Shown piece by piece: positions 1-6,892 of a stretch of 24,423 nt of DNA. Below the pieces are notes generated by a model. That model did no database searches, was not told the DNA's origin, and was given only the letters and a program-made list of their open reading frames with translations. The translations under genes and the position numbers were made by a program. The stretch's first letter is position 1. Each line of letters begins with the position of its first letter. Source of the stretch: Treponema sp. (GTDB taxonomy: Bacteria; Spirochaetota; Spirochaetia; Treponematales; Treponemataceae); NCBI GenBank assembly GCA_017453705.1, contig JAFTEK010000060.1, forward strand, positions 1 through 24,423, read 5' to 3'.

Positions 1-455
<455 letters not shown>

Positions 456-463
456 TTGGCAAA

Positions 464-492
464 ACTATACTATATATAGAAGAAAAAGGCAA
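464..492 (-). promoter_or_regulatory. Predicted gyrB promoter, nearly leaderless
   Basis: On the minus strand TTGCCT (492-487) and TATAGT (469-464) are separated by 17 bases. The expected start of transcription, about seven bases on, is at 456-457, one or two bases before the gyrB ATG at 455. No ribosome-binding site fits in between. Seen by eye only; no expression data. Confidence 0.55.
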
Positions 493-520
493 GACAGCGG
501 ATTGGCAACGGGGCAGGCCT

Positions 521-600
521 ATTGCGAATTCATCCGAATTCGGTAAAAATTCTCAATAGTATTGCGAATTTATCCAAATCCGGTTATAATTCTCAATATG
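521..600 (+). repeat. Two tandem 40-bp promoter-like units ending at an ATPase start codon
   Basis: Units 521-560 and 561-600 follow each other without a gap and differ at about seven of 40 positions. Each begins ATTGCGAATT and ends with AATTCTCAAT plus two bases; these ends are near-perfect inverted repeats of each other (9 of 10). The first unit also holds the palindrome CCGAATTCGG. The second unit contains a full sigma-70-like promoter and its last three bases are the ATG of the ATPase gene. The first has the same -35 hexamer but a weaker -10 (AAAAAT). Confidence 0.85.
562..590 (+). promoter_or_regulatory. Predicted leaderless promoter of the first DUF4143 ATPase
   Basis: TTGCGA (562-567), a 17-base spacer and a consensus TATAAT (585-590). 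The start of transcription is expected at 597-598 and the ATG is at 598, so the transcript should begin at the start codon. There is no Shine-Dalgarno sequence upstream of 598. Confidence 0.65.
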
Positions 601-1779
601 ATCACGAGGGAACGATACGTCAGGGAAGTCCGGGGCTTCTACAACAGCGACCTCATAAAGATTTTCACCGGAGTGCGCCGCTCTGGGAAGTCCATAATCA
701 TGGGGCAGGTCGCCGATGAAATCCGCCGGAAGTCCGACAACATAGTTTACCTGGACTTCGATGACCGGGCGGTGACGGCCTCGGTGCAGTCGTGGCAGGA
801 CATTGTTTCCTATGTCGCAGGCCACCGAAAAGAGGGGCTGTGTTACGTCTTTCTGGACGAAGTGCAGGAAATCGAGGGCTGGCAGTTCGCATGCCGCTCG
901 CTCAGGCGTGAAAACTGCTCCGTGTTCATAACCGGATCAAACTCCAAGCTGCTCTCCAAGGAATTCACCAAGGAGCTTTCAGGCAGGTATGTCTCGTTCA
1001 GGATACGCCCCTTCGTCTACAGGGAGCTGGTGGAGTATGCAGGTCAGCTGGGAAAGGAGATGACCGTCACGGACTATCTTGTCTGGGGCGGATTCCCCAA
1101 ACGGTTGGAATTCAACAGCACGGAAGAACAGCGGCGGTACATCAACGACCTGGATACCACTATCGTACAGAACGACATCATCAACCGCTATAAGATACGG
1201 AAGGCGGATGAGTTCAAGAAGCTCGCCAACTTCATCCTTATCTCAAACTCACGCATCTGCTCGGCCAATTCCATCGCGGACTATATGAAAGGAAACGGGA
1301 CAAACTGCACGGCGAACACCGTCCAGAAATGGATAGGATACCTTGCCGAGGCATACATCATCGACCAGATTCCCCGCTACTCACGCAAGGCAAAAAGGGA
1401 ACTTGAACAGACCCGCAAGCTCTACAACAGCGACGTTGCCCTGAATTCCATCCGGGTCACGAACGGACGCTTTGACCTTACACACAACCTTGAGAACATC
1501 GTGTACAACGAACTGCTGTACCGGGGCTACAGCCTGTCGGTCTATGATAACAACGGGCGCGAGATAGACTTCCTTGCCGAGAAGGACGGCAAGCGGTATT
1601 ACGTGCAGGTCGCCTACAGCGTGGAGGACGAGAAAGCCTACGAGCGCGAATTCTCGGCATTCGGCTCGATTAGCCAGATAGACAAGAAGATACTCATCAC
1701 CAACGACGAGCTGGACTATTCGACGAGCAACGTGGAGCACATCCGCCTGAAGGACTTCCTGCTGGCGGACTCACTGTAG
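598..1779 (+). CDS. AAA ATPase with C-terminal DUF4143 domain
   Basis: A 393-residue member of the large AAA_14/DUF4143 ATPase family, whose cellular role is not established. Visible motifs: Walker A GVRRSGKS (25-32), Walker B VFLDEVQ (84-90), a sensor-like ITGSNSKLLS (111-120), GGFP (164-167), then a winged-helix-like stretch and the C-terminal DUF4143 region. This region has the PD-(D/E)XK-like core REIDFLA (321-327) followed by YYVQVAY (335-340 area). The usual catalytic E-x-K is replaced by Q-V-A, so nuclease activity looks unlikely. An upstream in-frame ATG at 562 exists, but it lies inside the promoter and repeat; family members normally begin with a short M-I-x-R-x-x-Y, which matches the start at 598. 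The gene stands alone between gyrB and an envelope gene and has its own promoter in a tandem repeat. Such genes are often present in many copies per genome and are probably transferred. Confidence 0.88.
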   Translation: MITRERYVREVRGFYNSDLIKIFTGVRRSGKSIIMGQVADEIRRKSDNIVYLDFDDRAVTASVQSWQDIVSYVAGHRKEGLCYVFLDEVQEIEGWQFACRSLRRENCSVFITGSNSKLLSKEFTKELSGRYVSFRIRPFVYRELVEYAGQLGKEMTVTDYLVWGGFPKRLEFNSTEEQRRYINDLDTTIVQNDIINRYKIRKADEFKKLANFILISNSRICSANSIADYMKGNGTNCTANTVQKWIGYLAEAYIIDQIPRYSRKAKRELEQTRKLYNSDVALNSIRVTNGRFDLTHNLENIVYNELLYRGYSLSVYDNNGREIDFLAEKDGKRYYVQVAYSVEDEKAYEREFSAFGSISQIDKKILITNDELDYSTSNVEHIRLKDFLLADSL

Positions 1780-1810
1780 GGGCGACAGAATTCCATTCGT
1801 AATATAGGGC

Positions 1811-1897
1811 GGAACCGGTCAGTCCCGCTCATGGAACCGGTCAGTCCCGCTCACGGAACCGGCCAGTTCCGCTCATGGAACCGGTCAGTTCCTCATG
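1811..1897 (+). repeat. Tandem 22-bp array, about four copies
   Basis: Units start at 1811, 1833, 1855 and 1877; the last is shortened. Each begins GGAACCGGTCAG or GGAACCGGCCAG and ends CCCGCTCAT/C or TCCGCTCAT. Within units 3 and 4 GGAAC and GTTCC face each other around six bases, so each unit can fold into a small hairpin. The period is not a multiple of three, so the array is not coding. It occupies most of the 206-base gap between the ATPase gene and the LysM gene; no terminator with a T-tract is visible in that gap. Confidence 0.85.
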
Positions 1898-1985
1898 TTT
1901 ACACTGCTACAGCATACAAACTGAACTTTTTCGAGCTCCCCTAGTTCTCAATAAAATCGACTTTTGAGCCGAAAATAGAGAAAGT

Positions 1986-2894
1986 ATGAAGTCTTTAGTT
2001 TCCAACTGTGTAAAAAAAGTATCATTCTGCGTACTCATAACGCTTGTGACGGGAATTCCTCTCATTGCGGCCCAGGCAAGTGCTACATACACGGTGGAAA
2101 AGGGCGACACCCTCTATTCCATTAGCCGGAAGTACGGAGTCTCGGTTGCGGCCCTCAGGTCAGAGAACAACATAAAGAGTGACAATATCATATTCGTAGG
2201 GCAGAAGCTTTCCATACCAGGAAGCGGCAGTGAGGACAAAGTGGAAAAAAAGCCCGCCCAGAAGACCGAGGCGGCGAATGTCAAGCAAAAGGACAAGTCC
2301 CAGTCACGCCAGTACGATGTTTACACAGTCCAGAGGGGCGATACCTTCTATAATATAGCAAAGGTCAACGACATCTCTGTGGCCAAGCTCAAGGAGCTGA
2401 ATTCGATAGACGATGAGAGCAAACTGCGCATAGGCCAGAAGCTAAAGATTCCCGTAAGTTACGTGGACACTGACAATGCCAAGCTTCCCGACTTGCCTTC
2501 TTCTGATCCGCGGAAATATTCTGAAAAACTGGGTGACTCAAGCCTGACCTGGCCAGTGGAAAAGCCTACTGTCACCTACACCGAGGGCAAAGTCTCCGGC
2601 GTTCACCTGTCTGCCAAAGATGGTGAGACGGTCAAGTGCATCCGCGCGGGAATCGTCATGTATACAGGCAGCTATAGGGGCTACGGCCAGGTCGTCTTTG
2701 TCCAGACCAAGGCTGACTATATCTATGCCTACACAGGGCTTGCTAGCACCTCCGTCCAAAAGGGCGACTATGTGGTCTTTGGCGACAAGCTGGGCGAGGC
2801 CGGCAAGGACAGCATCAAGGGTTCCTCCCAGATTTCCCTGATGGTTTTCCTTAACTCGAAACCCATAGATCCGGCTAAAGCACCCAGAGGATGA
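1986..2894 (+). CDS. Exported LysM protein with degenerate M23 (LytM-like) domain
   Basis: A 302-residue envelope protein predicted to bind peptidoglycan. It has a signal peptide (about 1-33, hydrophobic core VSFCVLITLVTGIPLIAA), LysM 1 (about 35-78, YTVEKGDTLYSISRKYGVS), a charged Lys/Glu/Gln-rich linker (80-110), LysM 2 (about 113-156, YTVQRGDTFYNIAKVNDIS) and an M23-like fold (about 188-298). In the M23 region the scaffold is recognisable (GYGQVVFVQ, VQKGDYVVFGDKLGEAG). The zinc ligands are gone: the His of the Y-x-H-L segment is Thr-Gly (YAYTGLAS), and the H-x-H segment reads ISLMVF. It is therefore likely a non-enzymatic amidase activator or structural protein, as in the EnvC/NlpD group, rather than an endopeptidase. 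AGAGAAAG lies just before the ATG at 1986, and a weak TTTCGA/TAAAAT pair (1929-1957) could be the promoter. Confidence 0.85.
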   Translation: MKSLVSNCVKKVSFCVLITLVTGIPLIAAQASATYTVEKGDTLYSISRKYGVSVAALRSENNIKSDNIIFVGQKLSIPGSGSEDKVEKKPAQKTEAANVKQKDKSQSRQYDVYTVQRGDTFYNIAKVNDISVAKLKELNSIDDESKLRIGQKLKIPVSYVDTDNAKLPDLPSSDPRKYSEKLGDSSLTWPVEKPTVTYTEGKVSGVHLSAKDGETVKCIRAGIVMYTGSYRGYGQVVFVQTKADYIYAYTGLASTSVQKGDYVVFGDKLGEAGKDSIKGSSQISLMVFLNSKPIDPAKAPRG

Positions 2895-2948
2895 GCTTGG
2901 GCAGGGTGAGCCTTCCTTTGTGATGTCTGAGCCGTTTGTCAACTTTGA

Positions 2949-2998
2949 GCAGTTTCAAAAGTCTTGGGCAACGTGTTGCGTGGACTCTTTGAAACTGC
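2949..2998 (+). terminator. Large stem-loop after the LysM gene
   Basis: GCAGTTTCAAA (2949-2959) pairs with TTTGAAACTGC (2988-2998), and the pairing continues inward with one bulge. A second perfect hairpin, GCAACgtGTTGC (2968-2979), sits in the loop. There is no strong T-tract. It lies 55 bases after the LysM stop, so it may end that transcript. Its outer stem resembles the stem-loop at 13053-13090. The rest of the 2895-3183 gap is AT-rich and holds the importer promoter. Confidence 0.55.
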
Positions 2999-3073
2999 CC
3001 CTTTAAACAGCTTTCGTATTATTTTTAACTTTATGCCGTATTTTTTTCTAACTTTTTAACGGCTCGTATGGGT

Positions 3074-3144
3074 AATCCTAAAAAAATCCAAATAAATTCC
3101 TAAATATTCGAATTCCAAAAGAGGCTCCTGGGGCTTAATATAAT
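3074..3144 (+). promoter_or_regulatory. Importer promoter with helically phased direct repeats
   Basis: A TATAAT at 3139-3144 lacks a convincing -35 hexamer, as expected for an activated promoter. Upstream are short direct repeats of the form A-W-TCC-W-AAA at 3074-3082, 3085-3093 and 3096-3104. Their TCC cores are 11 bases apart (3076, 3087, 3098), with a further TTCC core at 3113-3116. Repeats spaced by one helical turn next to a weak -35 suit an AraC-type activator; the response regulator encoded at 7951-9561 is the obvious candidate. This is inference. Confidence 0.4.
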
Positions 3145-3183
3145 AGTATAAAATTAAGTAATTCATCGAGTGGAGGTATTTTG

Positions 3184-4146
3184 ATGAAAAAGAGCCTGAT
3201 TATCGTAACCGCGCTTATGTGCGTTGCATCGCTGTTCATTTCCTGTGCAAAAAAGCCCGCCAAGGGATCTGATGGAACTGTGAAGATTGGAATTATCAAC
3301 AACCCGCCGTCAGAGTCTGGCTACCGTGCTGCCAACGTCAAGGACTTTGAGACTGTGTTCACGTCAGCCAAAGGATATGATGTAAAGACATTCTACAGCC
3401 TTAAGAATGATGAGCAGCTCAATGCCGCCGCGCAGTTCATCACCGATGGAGTGGACTACCTGCTCCTCTCCGCCGCCGCCACCGATGGATGGGAAGCCAC
3501 CCTCAAAAAGGCTCAGAAAGCCGGTGTCAAGGTGTTCCTCTTTGACCGTATGATTAACGTTGATGACAGCCTGTATGAGGCAGCCGTTGTCTCTGACATG
3601 GCAAAGGAAGGCGAGACTGCTGTTAACTGGCTTAAGTCACAGAATCTGGGCAGCTACAATGTCATTCACATCCAGGGAGCTATGGGTTCTGACGCACAGC
3701 TTGGACGCACTGGTGCCCTTGACAAGGAGTTTGCCGCCGGAACGATGAAGAAGGTCGTCCAGCAGACCGCTACATGGGACGAAGCTGAGGCCAAGAAGAT
3801 TGTCGAGTCTGTCATCAACTCTGGCGAGGACTTCAACGTTGTGTATGCCGAGAATGACGGTATGGCCAAGGGAGCTGTTGCTGCCCTTGACGAAGCTGGA
3901 ATCACCCACGGAGTCAGCGGAAAGGTCGTTGTCATGGGATTCGACTGCAACAAGTGGGCTCTCCGTGAGCTGCTCGCCGGCAACTGGAACTATGATGGAC
4001 AGTGCTCTCCATTCCAGGCTGCAATCATCGAGAATATGATTAAGAGCGGAAGCGTTCCTTCAAAGAAGATTATCAACGAGGAGAAGGGCTTTGACGCACA
4101 GAAACTGACACAGGCTGACATTGACCTGTACGGTTTGGGTGACTAA
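3184..4146 (+). CDS. Sugar ABC transporter substrate-binding lipoprotein
   Basis: A 320-residue periplasmic-binding-protein-4 family lipoprotein that captures a sugar for the importer encoded downstream. The N-terminus is a lipoprotein signal with lipobox LFISC (Cys21). The mature part begins with the typical first beta strand KIGIINNPPSESGYRAANVK. It then shows DGVDYLLLSAAATDGW, VFLFDRMIN, VYAENDGMAKGAVAALDEAG and VVVMGFDCNKWA, the hinge and ligand-contact order of ribose/galactofuranose-type binding proteins. The ATG at 3184 is preferred over a TTG three bases upstream because GGAGG (3172-3176) then has seven-base spacing. First gene of the importer operon; the ligand cannot be read from sequence, and relatedness to YtfQ-type proteins is general. 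Confidence 0.9.
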   Translation: MKKSLIIVTALMCVASLFISCAKKPAKGSDGTVKIGIINNPPSESGYRAANVKDFETVFTSAKGYDVKTFYSLKNDEQLNAAAQFITDGVDYLLLSAAATDGWEATLKKAQKAGVKVFLFDRMINVDDSLYEAAVVSDMAKEGETAVNWLKSQNLGSYNVIHIQGAMGSDAQLGRTGALDKEFAAGTMKKVVQQTATWDEAEAKKIVESVINSGEDFNVVYAENDGMAKGAVAALDEAGITHGVSGKVVVMGFDCNKWALRELLAGNWNYDGQCSPFQAAIIENMIKSGSVPSKKIINEEKGFDAQKLTQADIDLYGLGD

Positions 4147-4157
4147 TATCTAGGGGG

Positions 4158-4191
4158 ACACTGAATAATCCAAATGCGGATTATTCAGTGT
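4158..4191 (+). repeat. Palindrome, CACTGAATAAT family, copy 1
   Basis: ACACTGAATAATCC (4158-4171) pairs perfectly with GGATTATTCAGTGT (4178-4191) around a six-base loop, 12 bases after the binding-protein stop. There is no T-tract. The same arm sequence recurs at 20952-20986 after fabV, so this is a small dispersed palindrome. It could protect the 3' end of the binding-protein mRNA. Confidence 0.8.
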
Positions 4192-4230
4192 TAACTCCGA
4201 AACTAGCTCGTGCGCAAAGGCTGATAGTAC

Positions 4231-4271
4231 GGCGCAAAATATGTACGATACATATTTTGCGCCTTTTTTTT
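4231..4271 (+). terminator. Strong intrinsic terminator inside the importer operon
   Basis: GGCGCAAAATATGTA (4231-4245) and TACATATTTTGCGCC (4249-4263) form a perfect 15-bp stem with a three-base loop, followed by eight T (4264-4271). It lies between the binding-protein gene and the ATPase gene, on the same strand. Partial read-through would give much more binding protein than membrane components. No promoter is obvious between it and 4295. Confidence 0.88.
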
Positions 4272-4294
4272 CAGAATCAAAGGTAGGCTTGTCA

Positions 4295-5815
4295 ATGGAA
4301 AATAGTGTCGTGCTGACAATGCGCGGAATCTACAAGGAATTCCCTGGAGTAAAGGCACTTCAAAACGTGGACTTTACCCTGCGCAAGGGAGAGGTTCATG
4401 CGCTGATGGGTGAGAACGGGGCGGGAAAGTCCACGCTGGTAAAGGTTCTCACTGGAGTACATGAAAAGGATTCGGGAGAAATAAGGATAGCAGGCTTTGA
4501 CGGCCCTGCCACAATCAAGTCTCCCCAGGATGCCCAGAACCTGGGCATAAGCACAGTATATCAGGAAATCACCCTCTGCCCGAATCTGACCGTGGCAGAG
4601 AATATGTATATCGGGCGGGGCAACTATATGTTCGTAAACCGCCGTGCCCAGGAAAAAAAGGCGACAGCTCTTCTGGAAAAGCTGCATATACCCGCCCATG
4701 CAGGACAGCAGCTGGGGACATGCTCACTCGCGGTGCAGCAGATGGTTGCGATAGCCCGTGCGGTTGACATGGACTGCAAGGTTCTTATTCTTGACGAACC
4801 GACGTCATCACTTGACGAGCATGAGGTGGAGCTTTTGTTTACGCTCATGCGCGACCTAAAGAGCCGTGGGGTCGGCATAATCTTTATCACGCACTTTCTG
4901 GAACAGGTATACGAGGTATGTGACAAGATAACGGTTCTCCGGAATGGTGAGCTGGTCGGTGAGTACACGGTTAGCGAGCTGCCCCGTGTAAAGCTCATCT
5001 CCGCCATGTTGGGAAAGGACATGGAGGACATGACCAACCTGAAAAATCAGAAGCGTCCATACGATGAGAAGGGGGAGCCTGTATATGAGGCTAAAGGCCT
5101 TTCCAGCACTGAGGGAGTACGCCCGTTTGACTTCCGCATAGGCAAGGGCGAGGTCAACGGCTTTACCGGACTTTTGGGCTCTGGCCGCAGTGAGAGCGTT
5201 CGTGCCATATTCGCGGCAGACCGGGTTACAGGCGGCAAGGTCAAGGTGAACGGCAAGGACAGGAAGATAGCCAGGCCTAAGGACGCGATGAAAAGCGGGA
5301 TAGGATACCTGCCGGAAGACCGCAAGGGAGACGGTATAATACAGGATTTGTCCGTGCGTGAGAACCTGATTCTTGCCCTCCAGGTGCTGAAGGGATTTAC
5401 CAGGCCTATATCACGTGCGGAATCCGAGAAGCTGGCTGATGAATACATCAAGTTGCTTGAGATAAAGACTGCTTCCAAGGAGACCCCGATTAAGTCCCTC
5501 TCTGGTGGAAACCAGCAGAAGGTCATTCTCGCCCGCTGGCTTTTGACCCATCCCCAGTACCTCATACTGGACGAGCCTACACGTGGAATAGATGTCGGAA
5601 CCAAGCTGGAAATCCAGAAGCAGGTGCTTAAGCTTGCGGAAGATGGAGTGAGCGTGACGTTTATCTCCTCAGAAATCGAGGAAATGCTTTCCGTATGTCA
5701 GAGGCTTATCGTTATGCGTGACCGAAAGATTGTAGGGGAGCTAAGGGGTGAGCAGCTCAGTCAGGACGTAATCATGCAGACCATTGCAGGAGGCAAGGCA
5801 CAAAATGGCAAATAA
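4295..5815 (+). CDS. Sugar ABC transporter ATPase, two ABC domains (RbsA/MglA/YtfR type)
   Basis: A 506-residue tandem ATPase that powers the sugar importer at the inner membrane. The first domain has Walker A GENGAGKST (39-47), a degenerate signature around SLAVQQMVAIARAV and Walker B VLILDEPTSS (163-172). The second has a degenerate Walker A (GLLGSGRSES), a good signature LSGGNQQKVILARW and Walker B YLILDEPTRGIDVGT. This asymmetry, one complete and one degraded nucleotide site, is normal for the RbsA/MglA class. An in-frame ATG at 4241 lies inside the terminator stem and would add a non-homologous extension. The ATG at 4295, with AGGTAGG at 4281-4287, fits the family N-terminus and is chosen. 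The 3' end overlaps the first permease gene by 11 bases. Confidence 0.93.
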   Translation: MENSVVLTMRGIYKEFPGVKALQNVDFTLRKGEVHALMGENGAGKSTLVKVLTGVHEKDSGEIRIAGFDGPATIKSPQDAQNLGISTVYQEITLCPNLTVAENMYIGRGNYMFVNRRAQEKKATALLEKLHIPAHAGQQLGTCSLAVQQMVAIARAVDMDCKVLILDEPTSSLDEHEVELLFTLMRDLKSRGVGIIFITHFLEQVYEVCDKITVLRNGELVGEYTVSELPRVKLISAMLGKDMEDMTNLKNQKRPYDEKGEPVYEAKGLSSTEGVRPFDFRIGKGEVNGFTGLLGSGRSESVRAIFAADRVTGGKVKVNGKDRKIARPKDAMKSGIGYLPEDRKGDGIIQDLSVRENLILALQVLKGFTRPISRAESEKLADEYIKLLEIKTASKETPIKSLSGGNQQKVILARWLLTHPQYLILDEPTRGIDVGTKLEIQKQVLKLAEDGVSVTFISSEIEEMLSVCQRLIVMRDRKIVGELRGEQLSQDVIMQTIAGGKAQNGK

Positions 5816-6890
5816 AATACAAGCACAGGTCAAGAAACTGTTCCAGTCTCAGCTTGCAATACCTATCGTTGCGCTGCTGATACTCGTACTGTTCAACCTT
5901 ATCCGTGACCCCAGCTTTTTCTCCATCGTAATCAAGAAGAACAACTTGGGCAACACCGTTCTTTCTGGAAACCTTGTCAGTATCCTGAACGGTGCGTCGG
6001 AGCTGGTGATTCTTTCCATCGGAATGACCTTGGTGACATCTGCGACAAAAGGTCAGGACATCTCCATTGGTGCCGCCGCCGCAATCGCAGGCTCGGTGTT
6101 CGTCAAGATTCTGCGCTCTGGTGAAATAGGCGCGGCTTCTATACTGGGAGGCTTCCTGCTCGCCTGTGTCGTGGCGACAATCTTCTGCTTGTTCAACGGA
6201 GTGCTTATAGCCAAGTTCAACATACAGCCGATGATTGCCTCCCTTATCCTGTATACGGCGGGTCGTCCTATAGCCTACTGGATTAACGGCGGTGCTACCC
6301 CAAACGTGGAAAGCCCCTTGCTCACTTATATAGGAGGTTTTATACCCCACATTGCGGTTCCGACACCGATACTTGTGGTCATATTGTTTATCATATTGAT
6401 AAACCTGCTTTTGACCAAGACGACGTTAAGCCTGTATATACAGTCGGTGGGAATAAACGAGCGTGCTGCCAAGCTCAACGGAATTGACCCTGTGATGATG
6501 AAGATGATTGTCTTTGTAATCCTTGGGCTATGTGTGACAATGGCCGGTTCTATCAATGTGTGCCGCATTGGTCTTATAAACCACGAGACCATCCTGTTGG
6601 ACATAGAGATGGATGCGATTCTTGCTGTCGCAATAGGTGGAAATTCCCTCGGAGGCGGTAAGTTCAAGCTGTCAGGCTCTATCCTGGGCGCGTATATTAT
6701 ACAGGCTCTGACTATCACCTTGTACGCAATGAAGGTATCTTCAACAGCGGTAAAGGCTTATAAGGCCGTGGTCATTGTCATAATCGTTGTGGCCGGTTCC
6801 CCGGTTGTTAAGGTCTGGCTTGGCCGCATGAAGGATAAGCTTTTGGCAAAGACTGCTGTTAAGTCAGCTGCAAAAGTGGAGGCTCGTTAA
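5805..6890 (+). CDS. Sugar ABC transporter permease 1 (RbsC/YtfT type)
   Basis: A 361-residue inner-membrane permease of the BPD_transp_2 (ribose/galactofuranose) family. After a short amphipathic N-terminus the first membrane span is LAIPIVALLILVLFNLI. Further spans, roughly eight to ten in all, include LGGFLLACVVATIFCLFNGVLI and ILVVILFIILINLLL. Family motifs are present: ATKGQDISIGAAAAIAGS (the G-x-D-I-S-x-G loop) and LAVAIGGNSLGGGKFKLSGSILGA. The start at 5805 has AGGAGG at 5788-5793 and overlaps the end of the ATPase gene, which suggests translational coupling; an upstream TTG at 5784 is less likely. The C-terminus is alanine- and lysine-rich. It should pair with the next gene as a heterodimer. 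Confidence 0.92.
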   Translation: MANKIQAQVKKLFQSQLAIPIVALLILVLFNLIRDPSFFSIVIKKNNLGNTVLSGNLVSILNGASELVILSIGMTLVTSATKGQDISIGAAAAIAGSVFVKILRSGEIGAASILGGFLLACVVATIFCLFNGVLIAKFNIQPMIASLILYTAGRPIAYWINGGATPNVESPLLTYIGGFIPHIAVPTPILVVILFIILINLLLTKTTLSLYIQSVGINERAAKLNGIDPVMMKMIVFVILGLCVTMAGSINVCRIGLINHETILLDIEMDAILAVAIGGNSLGGGKFKLSGSILGAYIIQALTITLYAMKVSSTAVKAYKAVVIVIIVVAGSPVVKVWLGRMKDKLLAKTAVKSAAKVEAR

Positions 6891-6892
6891 TC

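Noticed and set aside
562..597. Upstream start of the first ATPase
   Set aside because: The ATG-like frame start falls inside the -35/spacer of the promoter, so it would not be in the mRNA.
521..1779. Toxin-antitoxin module at the first ATPase
   Set aside because: The gene is single, with no small partner gene on either side; only repeats and gyrB lie upstream.
4231..4271. Riboswitch-type regulation before the ABC ATPase gene
   Set aside because: Only simple hairpins are visible, with no conserved aptamer core or alternative antiterminator pairing that I could identify.
4241..4294. Upstream ATG extending the ABC ATPase
   Set aside because: It lies within the terminator stem and T-tract and adds a segment not seen in the family; 4295 has a ribosome-binding site.
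5772..6350. 192-codon minus-strand frame over the first permease
   Set aside because: The plus-strand frame encodes a clear BPD_transp_2 permease; the minus product is low in motifs and is a codon-bias shadow.
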